The notes under the pieces were generated by a model. It did not search any database, was not told the origin of the DNA, and was given only the letters and a program-made list of their open reading frames with translations. The position numbers and the translations under genes are program-made. From contig NC_090627.1 of assembly GCF_004359215.1 (NCBI RefSeq), forward strand, positions 222,037-252,264: 30,228 nt of DNA. Reading direction: 5' to 3'. Shown here one piece after another: positions 7,200 to 17,078 of this stretch; the first letter of the stretch is position 1, and every line of letters begins with the position of its first letter. The DNA comes from Bremia lactucae. Taxonomy: Eukaryota; Oomycota; Peronosporomycetes; Peronosporales; Peronosporaceae.

Positions 7200-9470
7200 A
7201 CTTTTATGTTAAAAACATTAATTCTGAGCCCGACTCAGCAGAAAATAAGTGGAACGGCACGTACTCCGTTGAGTGACACTCGTTGTAACAACGATTTACT
7301 AAATGCTGAAAGCATTGTTGGCCTAAGGCCGAATCATCAAGGGTGCAATATCCCTGAGATACGTGGAGTGGCACGTCTAAGTCCACCGAGTATGATCGGC
7401 CGAGTGGCATTATACTGAGTGTCAGTTGTGACACTGTTGGCGGTTCGCCAGCACCTTAAGGGTGCAATATCCCTGAGATACGTGGAGTGGCACGTCTAAG
7501 TCCACCGAGTGTGGTCGGCGAGGTTGCACCATACTGAGTGTCAATAGTGACACTATTGGCAGTTCGCCAGGGCATTTTGGGTCAAACCCTCCTAATGCAC
7601 GTGAAGCTACACGTAAACGTTCGCTGAATAAGGAAGTTGAGTTACCTAACTCCTTGTCGGATGACAAATTAGACACCATATCTTGTATAGAACCAATACA
7701 GGCTGGAAAATCCGGGGACGTGATTGTCCCGGCCTCTAAGAGGCGTATTGTTTCCACTCCAAGACAGGGTGGACACGAAGCGTGTATACCCTCACAAAGT
7801 GATACGAGTGAGCAAGTAGATACGCTTGTAAATGGCGTAACCGGTAACATTGAGGGGGAAGTTAGCCTTGCGGCAATCCCCTCGTTACATGCTCTTTTAG
7901 AGCTAGACGAAATGTCTATTGATGAGTGCGGTCGAGCCTTAAAGCTGGTGACTTATCTGACATGGTGGTCATTCGACCTATGGTTGAGTTAAACTCATCG
8001 TCACTTCTCGAAGAAGCTGTCCTGGATGACACAAAAGCTGCACTTAGTGCGCGAAGTGGGTCGTCGATCCTTAAAGATCCTACGGATCCCTTTTATTTCT
8101 TAATTAAGGAATTTCAAGGTGTTGTATGTAATAATCCACCATCTGTTTTACCTCCGAATAGAGGTGTTCGTCATGAAATTGACTTGGTTCTGGGAACCAA
8201 ATACTGTGTCACACTCCAATGGCCTTTACCAAGGGAGCTTCGTGACGTCATGGACGATTTCTTCCGTGCTAAGCACGAGGCTGAAATGGTACGAGAGAGC
8301 AAATCTCCTCATTCGACACCGACATTTTATGTCAAAAAGCCAAATGGTAAATGGCGCATTGCACATGCTTATAATAAGCTTAATTCTGCCACTTTACCAG
8401 CACAAACCCCCATTCCTAGAAAGGATGTTCTTCAGAACAATATGGTGGGATGTACAATGTACAGTGCATTGGACTTAGACGATGGTTACTACCAATTGCT
8501 CATGCGAGCTAGTGATATCCCGCTTACAGCGGTTAGCACCCCAAGCGGCATGTTATGAGAGTGGCTGGTTATGCCACAAGGGCTTTCCAACGCCCCGGCA
8601 ACATTTAATCGTCTAGTCGCAACTGTTTCGCCCTCATCGAGGTTATGTACAGACTTATTTCGATGACATGTTTGTCCATAGTCGTGCGGTGCAGGGTCGG
8701 TCGATTATGGAAAACCATTTAGACCATTTGCGAGCAGTGCTCGAGTGCATGCGTACAAACAAATTGTACACCAATGCGTCTAAATGCATTTTGGCGCAGA
8801 CGAAATTGCTTTTTTACGATGCTTCATTAGAAAGCGAGGCCTTCGAGCGGATCCCGCTAAGGTAAAAGCCATAGTAGATAGGCCGGTTCCTAAACACCAA
8901 AAGGATTTGCGTAATTAGTTGGGTCTCGCCAATTATTTACACAAATATAGCGAAAATTACGCAGATATGGCTAGGCCATTATCTAATCTCCTTAAAAAGG
9001 ATACAGAAAGGTGCTGGACTAGCACCGAAAAAAAAAATTCTTTTCGAGCAGTTAACGATAGTCTTATCCATGCCCCGATTCTGGCACTGCCAAACCCAAA
9101 TTGGCCTTTCAATGTCGTCTGTGACGCATCAGATTTTGCCATTGGCAGTGCTCTGTTACAAAGAGATGTTGATGGACATGAACGTGTTATTGCGTTCGAG
9201 TCTAGACAGCTTAAAGCTGCGGAAAAGAACCGCCCAGTACATGACAAAGAGTTACTTGCTATGAAGTATGCTCTCGTCAAATTCAGAGTTCATCTGCTCG
9301 GCTCTAAGCCGATTGTGATTTATACAGATCACGCGTCATTTCACACGGCGACTAAGTCGCCCCATCTCTCACAGAGAATGGCCCGATGGCTATCCTTTTT
9401 TGCGGAATACAACTTCGAGTGAAGTATAAACCCGGCAAGCAAAATGTTTTGGCCGATGCGTAATCACGCA
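7200..9470 (+). pseudogene. Ty3/gypsy element B pol: pre-RT region, reverse transcriptase and RNase H, broken
   Basis: Bases 7654-7950 read the linker before RT (ending [16 protein letters not shown]). A shift at about 7930 leads to [69 protein letters not shown] and [24 protein letters not shown] at 8556-8558 replaces the Trp of the GMLWEW motif. The catalytic motif survives after another shift as QTYFDDMFVHSR (about 8650). The thumb is disrupted near 8820 and 8918. RNase H (8919-9422) shows VVCDASDFAIGSALLQ, PVHDKELLAMKYAL and IYTDHASFHTATKSPHLSQR, then a shift at about 9420 gives YKPGKQNVLADA followed by a stop. At least four frameshifts and several stops are visible. In life this would be the enzyme that copies element RNA to DNA. 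Confidence 0.9.
7339..7576 (+). repeat. Tandem duplication, two units of 119 bp, in element B
   Basis: GGGTGCAATATCCCTGAGAT recurs at 7341 and 7460, a period of 119 bp. Each unit continues through ACGTGGAGTGGCACGTCTAA, GTCCACCGAGT, a variable GTCGGC segment, ACTGAGTGTCA and GTGACACT.TTGGC.GTTCGCCAG. The second copy differs from the first at several sites. It lies in the protease-to-RT spacer of the gypsy pol remnant, upstream of the recognisable RT. Confidence 0.85.
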
Positions 9471-11290
9471 GGCCGGATTATGAGGTTTCTCATTTAGCGA
9501 CTATCTCGTCACCTATTCATGAATTAATCCGTTCGTCTTACGCCAAGGATGAACAGTGTGTAGCTCTGCTACGAGCTCTTAAGAACTCGGAATCGGGTAT
9601 TTAATTACCGGCACGTTTGTGTGCAAGGTTACATCGATTTTCTATCGATAACAACCTGTTGCTTTATTGCACAGACATCGCGGACCCTACGCGTGTCGTT
9701 GTTCCTCATGATGAGAATTAGAAGTACCGGATCCTCTATGAGGCATACGATACTGTCCTTGGTGGTCATCTCGGTAGAGAAAAGACCTACGGCTCTATCA
9801 GCCCGAGGTTTTGGTGGCCCAAACTTTATAAATGGATCAGCACATATGTTCGCACATGCGAAACGTGCCAACGGGTTAAACCCTCGGCACATGCTGCTGC
9901 GTCACTGGCGAGTCTCCCCGTCCCGATAAGATGCTGGGAGTCCATTAGTATGAATTTTGTTTTTGGGCTGCCGAAAGATTCAGCCGGTAACTCCGGTATA
10001 GTGGTCTTTGTTGACCGTTTGAGCAAAATAGCTCACTTAGCGGCCGTGCCGGATTCTATTGATGGAGAGGGTACAGCCAAGCTGTTTATCGATCGCGTGT
10101 TTTGACAACATGGTTTGCCAGTGGCAATTGTCTCTGATCGGGATCCCCGTTTCACGGGTAAATTTTAAAAACCAATTTTCCGAGTGCTTGGTACCAGATT
10201 GGATATGTCGACTGCGGACCATCAGCAGACGATAGACAAACTGAACGTGTCAATCGCGTCATTGAAGACGTTTTACGCAGCGTGTGCGCTCAGACACCAA
10301 AGCGCTGGAGCTCAATGCTCCCAGTAGTGGAATTTGCGTTAAATAACGCTGTTCATGACTCTACAGGCTATACTCCGTTTTATATAAACTTTCTTAGCCA
10401 CCCGCGCGTTCCGTTAAGCGATACCACTGCGTGGTTCAGGGCTTGGTGGGGGAAAATTGGCCGATAGGCTTGCTGATATCAGCCCTGTTACCGTTCGGAA
10501 ACAAGTAAGCGAGTTTCTCGCGACGCGATTAGTGTTTTAACATGTAAGGGATACGATGGCTGATAGCCAAGACAAACAAAAAGAAGCAAGCGGATGTCAA
10601 TGGCAGAAGCTGTATTATATCTTATATGGTCGGAGACCGAGTTTTATTAAACGCTAAGAACCTACCTACCAACTTGGTTTCCGCGGTCTTCAAGACCAAA
10701 TTGAGCCCGCGTTTTATTGGACCATTTACGATCGTGGCCAAGAAGGGCCTAGCTTATACGCTAAACCTTCCCAGCAAGCTGCGTACACACCCAGTGTTTA
10801 ACGTTGGCTTGCTTAAGCCATATCGGGACCCTTCCCACGTGGACTTGAAGGCGCTTGCGCCGAGACAGGCGGTCGTGCCGCAGATTGCTGCATCCTCACC
10901 AGGATGTCCAGCTGGCCCTCTAAACAAGGCTGCTGACGCTCCAGTGTCGAAAGACGGTCCCGAATCGCCTCAAAAGAGCTCTCAACCCGAGCAAGGACCT
11001 CACGAAGAATTTGCACCTCGTGCAGTAGAGCATTAAATGCTTTCGCCGAAATTTCGGCCCCCTCCCGCGCTGCTTGATGCGCGGGGGGGGGGGCTTCAGT
11101 TTCATGTGGATAAACTTTGAAAGCGACGCCATCGTAAGAGTCAATGCCAGTGTCTGGTGAAGTGGCTAGGGTACCCCTCCTCGGAAAATTCTTGGGAGTT
11201 CGAGGTACCTCTTCGGCAAGATTGCCAAACGCCGTTGACGTTTTTGAGCGCCAAATTCAGGGTCAACTCGCGTCAAACGACGCTTCCACC
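9471..11290 (+). pseudogene. Ty3/gypsy element B pol: integrase, C-terminal domain, tether and chromodomain, broken
   Basis: Integrase continues from RNase H with several stops: RVVVPHDEN, GHLGREKTYGSISPRFWWPK, YVRTCETCQRVKPSAHAAAS (HHCC finger), then CWESISMNFVFGLPKDSAGN, where the first catalytic Asp of the DDE triad is Asn. QHGLPVAIVSDRDPRFTGKF keeps the second. A one-base loss near 10233 shifts the third (QTERVNR). The frame at 10626-11036 has the SH3-like domain (FIGPFTIVAKKGLAYTLNLP, THPVFNVGLLKPYRDPS) and a Pro/Ser-rich tether ending at a TAA (11034). The same frame continues past a second stop into LVKWLGYPSSENSWEFEVPL at about 11154-11213, a chromodomain. The RNA-to-DNA product would have been inserted by this enzyme; it is now inactive. 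Confidence 0.9.
10813..11256 (-). CDS. Antisense open frame opposite tether and chromodomain of element B, coiled-coil-like, 147 aa
   Basis: The minus strand is open from just after a TGA (11257-11259) to a stop at 10813-10815. It reads GNLAEEVPRTPKNFPRRGTL, ATSPDTGIDSYDGVAFKVYP, four residues APPP encoded across an 11-base homopolymer, then a helical segment AHQAAREGAEISAKAFNALL, HEVQILREVLARVESSF, EAIRDRLSTLERQQPCLEGQ, LDILVRMQQS and a Pro-rich tail. The homopolymer length keeps both the sense and the antisense frame. Antisense codon position 1 faces sense position 1, exactly as in element A, and the stop likewise lies opposite the end of the integrase SH3-like domain. There is no start ATG, so it is probably the C-terminus of a longer antisense gene. 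Family unknown. Confidence 0.4.
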   Translation of the reverse strand: MWRSKTSTAFGNLAEEVPRTPKNFPRRGTLATSPDTGIDSYDGVAFKVYPHETEAPPPAHQAAREGAEISAKAFNALLHEVQILREVLARVESSFEAIRDRLSTLERQQPCLEGQLDILVRMQQSAARPPVSAQAPSSPRGKGPDMA

Positions 11291-12303
11291 ACTAAACGTG
11301 GGATAAGGTGGATCTAAAGCCTCAGCGCGGCTTCGATACTTGGTTGTACGGTCAACCGAAGCACTGAAATATCGGCTAGGCCTTTTTTCGTTTTGTGGCA
11401 TAAATGCCGAACGTAACTGGCCTTTGGCCTTAAGCTTAGCAAAGTCGAAGCGAAGCTCCCGTTCCAAACGAACATCACCTCTATCCGCAGGCTCTCTTAT
11501 ATTCCAGATACTACGGAGTTTGTGGGCCCGGTGAACCCAATTCTCAAATGATACTTCGTTTTTACTCATTTTTTCGTTTGGAAACAAAACGATCGGAACT
11601 TCCCTCATGGAGATCACCGAAGCCCCACGGGCTTGATCACGTACCCGCGTCAGATACTGGCTTCGCGTCATTATCCTTGGCGTAAGGTATTGCTCAGGAA
11701 GAGCGTCGCAGGCAGCGATCTCCTCCGGCGTCCTCGCCAAGTCACCGGAGATCCAGGTGCCCAAGCTGGGACCCGCTATCTCTTTGAGACACTCGTTCGC
11801 ACTAAGCGGAGTGAATCTATATTCGCTATGAGCTTTAGCGTTCGCTATCTCGGCAGCTCAGGGACAAGCTTTTCCTCGATGAGGATTGGCTGCTCTTGCT
11901 CTTCATCGAGCGAATTCATAATAATATTGGACTTAGGGTCCCGGGTTCTGCTCAATGCAGATAAGACATTAGCGGCACCATGTCCTGAGAACGGATTCGG
12001 GGCTCGCCGACGTTCGTCCGGAAGAAAAGGCGTGAGCGAACGCCGCTCCTTTTCCTCCTCCTCTAATTGCGAGTGACTTTCAAAGTCCACCGTTCCCTCA
12101 TCGTCGAGGAAGGTGCTCAGAGCCTGTGACTCACGCTTGATTGTCATTCGACAAAGGAATGGAAAACACAACCAAACGCTTAGCTGTTTAGTTTTCAACC
12201 TCAAAGAGAAATTGAAGCGAATTTTGTCGCTTGGTGTCAACAGTCTGATGGGAGAGGGTGTAATGGGGCACACATCGGTTGGAGAACCGTTGTTGTGGTA
12301 CAT
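11273..12303 (-). pseudogene. Antisense open frames in the 3' region of element B (N-terminal and middle part)
   Basis: Two minus-strand frames overlap by 13 bp and cover the whole space between chromodomain and 3' LTR. Bases 12303-11845 (152 aa) start inside the LTR; an internal ATG at 12147 (MTIKRESQALSTFLDDEG) sits just inside it and looks the likelier start. This part is acidic and disordered (SHSQLEEEEKERRSLTPFLP, NSLDEEQEQPILIEEK). Bases 11857-11273 (194 aa, opening after a TGA) look globular and charged: NECLKEIAGPSLGTWISGDL, LPEQYLTPRIMTRSQYLTRV, SFENWVHRAHKLRSIWNI, RLERELRFDFAKLKAKGQLR. With the frame at 10813-11256 they suggest one antisense protein of about 450-490 codons broken by two shifts. 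No family is recognised. Confidence 0.4.
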
Positions 12304-12448
12304 TTACTTTATATGTAAAACACCCTTTTATCTAATTCTAAAATAGTTAGTTACTTAATTCCCATTTATTATGGGTAATAAATGTGGTCGCCGCCAGATA
12401 TAAATCTGGCGGCCAAAATCTATTTTTTTAATTAGCTAGGGTAAGGAT
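12250..12448 (+). repeat. Polypurine tract and partial 3' LTR of element B
   Basis: GGGAGAGGG (12250-12258) is followed by TGTAATGGGG at 12259, a purine tract and LTR start comparable to, but different from, family A (TGTAACGGGG). At least 190 bp of LTR are present before the scaffold gap. It holds a perfect hairpin at 12390-12413: GCCGCCAGAT, loop ATAA, ATCTGGCGGC. The loop and inner stem spell ATATAAAT, a possible TATA box. The LTR 3' end and any target duplication are lost in the gap. Confidence 0.7.
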
Positions 12449-12548
12449 NNNNNNNNNNNNNNNNNNNNNNNNNNNNNNNNNNNNNNNNNNNNNNNNNNNN
12501 NNNNNNNNNNNNNNNNNNNNNNNNNNNNNNNNNNNNNNNNNNNNNNNN
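12449..12548. other. Assembly gap, exactly 100 N
   Basis: A run of exactly 100 N, the conventional placeholder for a gap of unknown size. It joins the element-B 3' LTR to a copia 5' LTR that lacks only its first 11 bases. Confidence 1.
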
Positions 12549-12737
12549 GAACATCAGGCGACGGTTCATTGTCGTGCTGATGTGGCGGTTACTGTCGTGA
12601 ATGACACAAGAAGAAGAGCAAGCGAAGATGTTACATTTAAGTACGTTACATGTATGAGGGTTTTATAAGAACGAATTTACTTTTCCATTTTCCCTACACG
12701 AAGACATTCTTACGCAGTGTGTTGTCATATCCCAACA
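12549..12737 (+). repeat. 5' LTR of the copia element, first 11 bp lost in the gap
   Basis: It begins GAACATCAGGCGACGG and ends TATCCCAACA. It aligns along its whole 189 bases with 16891-17078, with about five substitutions and one 1-bp indel (about 97% identity). This dates the copia insertion as fairly recent relative to the other remnants. Confidence 0.95.
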
Positions 12738-12749
12738 GGTTATGAGCCC
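12738..12749 (+). other. Copia primer binding site, internal initiator tRNA-Met type, overlapping the gag start codon
   Basis: GGTTATGAGCCC follows the LTR directly. It is complementary to the anticodon stem-loop of eukaryotic initiator tRNA-Met (GGGCUCAUAACC), not to a tRNA 3' end. Drosophila copia is known to prime from a 5' half of tRNA-iMet in the same way. The ATG within it (12742-12744) opens the gag frame (MSPNVGEVNDVLNMDNYF). Confidence 0.75.
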
Positions 12750-15700
12750 AAACGTGGGTGAGGTGAATGACGTCCTCAACATGGACAACTACTTTGTATG
12801 GGAGTTTAATGCTCGGATGAAACTAGCCAAAAAAGGGCTACTGGGGCACATCGACGCGACGAAGGCACCGAGTGCCACAAGGGCCGACACGTCGATATGG
12901 AAAGTCAATGATATGAAGGCCTTCGCGATTGTTGTACGTCAATCGCCCCAAGTCTACAGTCCGTGGTTCGAAATGCAGGCACGGCTGCAGAAGCTTGGGA
13001 GATATTAAAGAGCTTTTTTCTTCGAAGAAATATTCACAACCGTGTGCAGATGCGTCGGCAATTTCATGTTTTCAAGATGCAGAAGGGAGAGAGTGTACTG
13101 GACCACTTTCTAAAGTTTGATGAGCTGTGCATGTCCATGCAAGCCATCGGAGACGAAGTTTCATTTGACGAGCAGCTCGTTATACTGCTTGGAAGTTTAT
13201 CTGATGAGTATGATCAGATCATCAGAATCATTGAGAACATGAAGGAAATTGATATTTTTCAAGCCAAAGAAATGCTTCGTCGGGAATACGAAGGCATTTC
13301 TCGCAAGGAGAAAAGTGAACTTGCATTGAAGGCTACAAGAAGCTTCAAGGGCAAAGTTTTTCGGTCGAAGGAAACAAGAAACAAGTTTACCGGGACGTGT
13401 TTCGTATGTGGAAAACAGGGTTATAAGAAACAAGACTGTTGGAAGAATCAAGCCAACAAGAAAAATAACGAGCAAGCGTTTACTATTAGTGAACATGGTT
13501 CGGAAGGTTGGCTACTCGACAGTGGTGCGAGTAGTCACATGTGTCCATACCAAGATGAATTTTTGGAGATTCGATCGTTGAATCGATCAATCGGCATCTC
13601 GATCGCAAATGGGCAGACAGTTATGGCTGCTGGAATTGGTACGATTCGAATTATTCTGAAAAACAATGTGCCAATTCGCATTGAAGACGTGCTGTACGTT
13701 CCAGAGCTGGATCGCAGACTGCTTTCAATTTCTGTACTATCGGAAAAAGGATTTGATGTGACTTTTACGAACAGAACATGTGTGATAAAGAATGATCAAG
13801 ATGTGGTGGCGAAAGTAAACAAATTGGGGAAATTATTTGTGATGGAATGTGCAACTTTAGGGTCGGCATTCACTAGCGAAGTGTTTGGATGTGGAATTAA
13901 AGATGTGAGTCCTAGTGTGTGGCATGCACGACTAGGACATCTTCCAATGAAGACGTTGAACAATCTACACAATTGTGTAGAAGGAATAAATGTGCATGCT
14001 TTGAGTGATGATATCGATGATCAAGATGAAATTTGCGAGGGATGTGTGACTGGAAAGTCGTCAGTCAGACCATTTCCAAAGTCAAGTCACGGCAAAGTGA
14101 AGACAAAATCACTGCTCCAAATTGTTCACAGTGATGTAATGGGTCCAATGGAGACAAAGTCTCAAGGAGGAGCACGATATGTAGTTACATTTCTGGATGA
14201 TTTTTCGCGCTACGTGGTGACATACTTCATCGCTAATAAATCTGAAGTGCTGGGAAAGTTCATCGAATACAAGTCAATGATGGAAAACCAACTGAATTCC
14301 AAGATCAAATGCATTCGCACCGACAATGGTGGCGAATACATCAACAAGAAATTCGCAGAAGTTTCTCGCAAGGCTGGCATAGCACACCAAGCGACAGTGC
14401 CATATTCCCCCCAGCAAAATGGAATGGCTGAACGAATGAATAGGACACTGACGGAACGTGCAAGGTCGATGCTAAATCACATGCAAGTGGAAAAGAAGTG
14501 GTGGGCTGAAGCTATAAATACAGCTGTATATGTGACCGACCGGGTCACGTGCGCTTCATCCCCGACGAAGACTCCAATTGAGATGTGTTTTGGCTTGAAG
14601 CCAGACATATCACACATGCGCGTTTTTGGTGCTCAAGGTTACGCACACATTGACAAAGCAAAACGTGCTAAATTAGACAAGAAGGCATTTCGGTGCATGT
14701 TTCCTGTTTATTCACACGAAGTGAAGGGTTATCGTGTCTGGAATTATAATTCAGAAAAACTTGAAGTCACAAGGTCAGTGACATTTCAAGAACAGCCACG
14801 GACGAAGTATGTACAAGTTGTTGATGACGCACCTGTATCAACTCGTCAGCACGCAAAAATAAATGGCGAAGGAGACGATGATATCAGGGTTCAATCACCA
14901 ATTTCTTCGAATCACGATGAAATTGAACCTATGGAGGTTGATCAGACTAACGGTGATCAAATAGTCTCGCCTCCTCAAGAATTAATGTCGTTGGTACACG
15001 TTTAGAGAATGGACATGGAGATGATATTGCTTTTGATATCGATGACGTGTACATGGAGCCAGCTGATTTAATTGAGGTTGATATTCAGACCATTGTGCCC
15101 AGGGAGGGATGGACAAATCTCGATGACAGTCTAGAGACACATTCATCTCGTGTTAGTGGACACAATAACCCTCTCGCAATATCTCCTCCAAGTACAGACT
15201 CACAAGCTTTGGTTCCGGTCGGGATATCAGATGCTATTGTTTCGTCACGAGGAGATGAACCTGTAGAACGTGCCTCAAAACGATATCGTATTGAATATGA
15301 TCAAGCTAATGCGGCATTTGAAACCCCATCAACGTACCAAGATGCTGTGAAGTCTTCACAAAGTATGATGTGGATAGCAGCGATAGAAGCCGAACTGAAG
15401 GCATTGAATAGCAAAAAGACGTGGAGTCCCGTGGACAATTCGTTAAACAAGAAGGTAATTGGAACTAAGTGGGTGTTCGCCATCAAGCGAAATGAAATTG
15501 GTAATATTGAGCGATATAAGGCTCGGCTTGTGGCATTAGGTTATCGTCAGACCTATGGAATTGATTACTACGACACGTATTCTCCGGTCGCGAACATGAA
15601 TTTAATTCGTGTGTTTTTCGCGGTATGTTGCCATTATTGGATGGCTATATTCCAATATGATGTCGATACAGCATTTATCAATGGTTTTCTCGAAGAAGAG

Positions 15701-16922
15701 GTGTTTATTAATAAACCCGAGGGCGTTAAAATGAAATCGAGTCAAGTGCTGAAGCTAATCGAAGCCTGTATGGACTGAAACAAGCTGCTGCAACATGGTT
15801 TAAGACTATTTCAGGTGTTTTCAAGAGCATGGGGTTTGTGGCGTGCGTTTCGGATCCGTGTGTATTTGTTCGTCGATTTGACAATTTTTCATGGACTTAC
15901 GTGACTTATATGTCGATGACATGCTCATTGGTGGCCAATCGTACGACTCAATTAAGCAAGTTGCTGATGAATTGTCTACTAAATTTCAGCTCAAGAGACT
16001 GGGTAAAGTGCGATTTGTTCTGGGCATCGAAGTTGACTACAAGATGGAGGAGAAACGACTCAAGATAAGTCAAAGCGCGTGTATAGCAAGAATGGTTGAG
16101 AAATTCAATCAAGATAATGCTAGGCCGGTGTATAATCCGGGTGTGGAAGGCCAGAACATGATAAAGTGTGAAGTGATGGACCCAAAAATGAAAAATCGTC
16201 CGTATCGTTCATTGGTGGGTTCACTTCTCTACGTGGCAACCGGCACAAGACCCGATATTGCATTCGCGATGTGTCAATTAAGTCGACACTTAGAAAAACC
16301 AAGTGAAGAACATTGGAATGCGGCTATCCGAGTGCTGCGTTATTTAAAGTCAACCGCTATGGATGGAATATGCTATCGGAGCAAGTCACGCGAACTGCAG
16401 TTGAGTGCATTTAGTGACGCTGATTGGGGCAGTAACAAGGACAATCGACGCTCAACATCAGGTGTGATGGTGATGGTCAACGGATCACCCGTGATTTTCA
16501 AGTCAAAAATGCAAAACAGTGTGTCGCTAAGCACTGCTGAAGCCGAATATGTGGCTTTATCATTGTGTATACAAGAAGTATTGTGGACTAAATCGCTATT
16601 GCTGAAGATGAAGGTCAATATTAATGGTCCAGTAATGGTGTACGAGGACAATCAAAGTGCGATTGCTATCGCGAAAAATGAAGGATATCAAAGTCGTGCG
16701 AAGCACATTGATATACGCTATCATTTTGTCCGTGATCAAGTCAAAAACAAGGTAATACAGCTGGAGTATATTGAAACCAAGTTACAGCTCGCTGATTTCC
16801 TGACAAAGACAATTTTTACAAAGAAGTTTCAATTTCTCGTGGCCAAGACCAATATTGAAAACTTCTCGTCGAGGAGAAGTGTTGAAGGTGGAACATCAGG
16901 CGACGGTTCGTTGTCGTGCTGA
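12742..16922 (+). pseudogene. Copia gag-pol polyprotein with four frameshifts
   Basis: Gag starts at 12742; a shift at about 12930 moves to the frame that continues VVRNAGTAAEAWEILKSFF. The zinc knuckle is CFVCGKQGYKKQDC, with Tyr where His is usual. Protease: WLLDSGASSHM. Pre-integrase: VWHARLGHLPMKTL and CEGC. Integrase: HSDVMGPMET, IRTDNGGEYINKKF, NGMAERMNRTL keep D, D and E. A shift at about 14990 leads to RT (WIAAIEAELKALNSKKTW, GTKWVFAIKRNEIG, YKARLVALGYRQTYGIDYY); a lost base at about 15765 breaks EALYGLKQ; another at about 15905 precedes YVDDMLIGG. RNase H has FSDADWGSN, STAEAEYVAL and YEDNQSAI. The stop (16920-16922) lies 43 bases inside the 3' LTR. Each shift looks like a single-base change in an otherwise well-kept gene, so it decayed recently. 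Confidence 0.93.
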
Positions 16923-17078
16923 TGTGGCGGTTACTGTCGCGAATGACACAAATAGAAGAGCAAGCGAAGCTGTTACATTTAAGTACGTTACATGTATGAG
17001 GGTTTTATAAGAACGAATTTACTTTTCCATTTTCCCTACACGAGACATTCTTACGCAGTGTGTTGTCATATCCCAACA
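16880..17078 (+). repeat. 3' LTR of the copia element
   Basis: 199 bp, from TGTTGAAGGTGGAACATC to CATATCCCAACA, with TGTTG/CAACA terminal inverted repeats. It is preceded by the purine tract GAGGAGAAG. It contains the last 43 bases of the pol reading frame. Confidence 0.95.

Larger units (their letters stand above)
12549..17078 (+). mobile_element. Ty1/copia LTR retrotransposon, nearly full length
   Basis: It has a 199-bp LTR (complete at the 3' end; TGTTG...CAACA termini), a primer site, a gag-pol reading gag-protease-integrase-RT-RNase H, a purine tract (GAGGAGAAG, 16871-16879) and a 3' LTR. Integrase precedes RT, which defines the copia order. It sits inside an older, oppositely oriented copia integrase: the sequence directly right of its 3' LTR is mid-integrase (SRSPTRAM). 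The other half of that target, and the target duplication, are in the gap. Four frameshifts in pol make it non-autonomous. Confidence 0.92.

Noticed and set aside
7422..7850. Minus-strand frame of 142 aa opposite element B pre-RT
   Set aside because: It lies across the 119-bp duplication and repeats its own sequence; no domain character, best explained as a shadow.
8957..9280. Minus-strand frame of 107 aa opposite RNase H of element B
   Set aside because: Shadow of a well-conserved RNase H; translation has no structural pattern.
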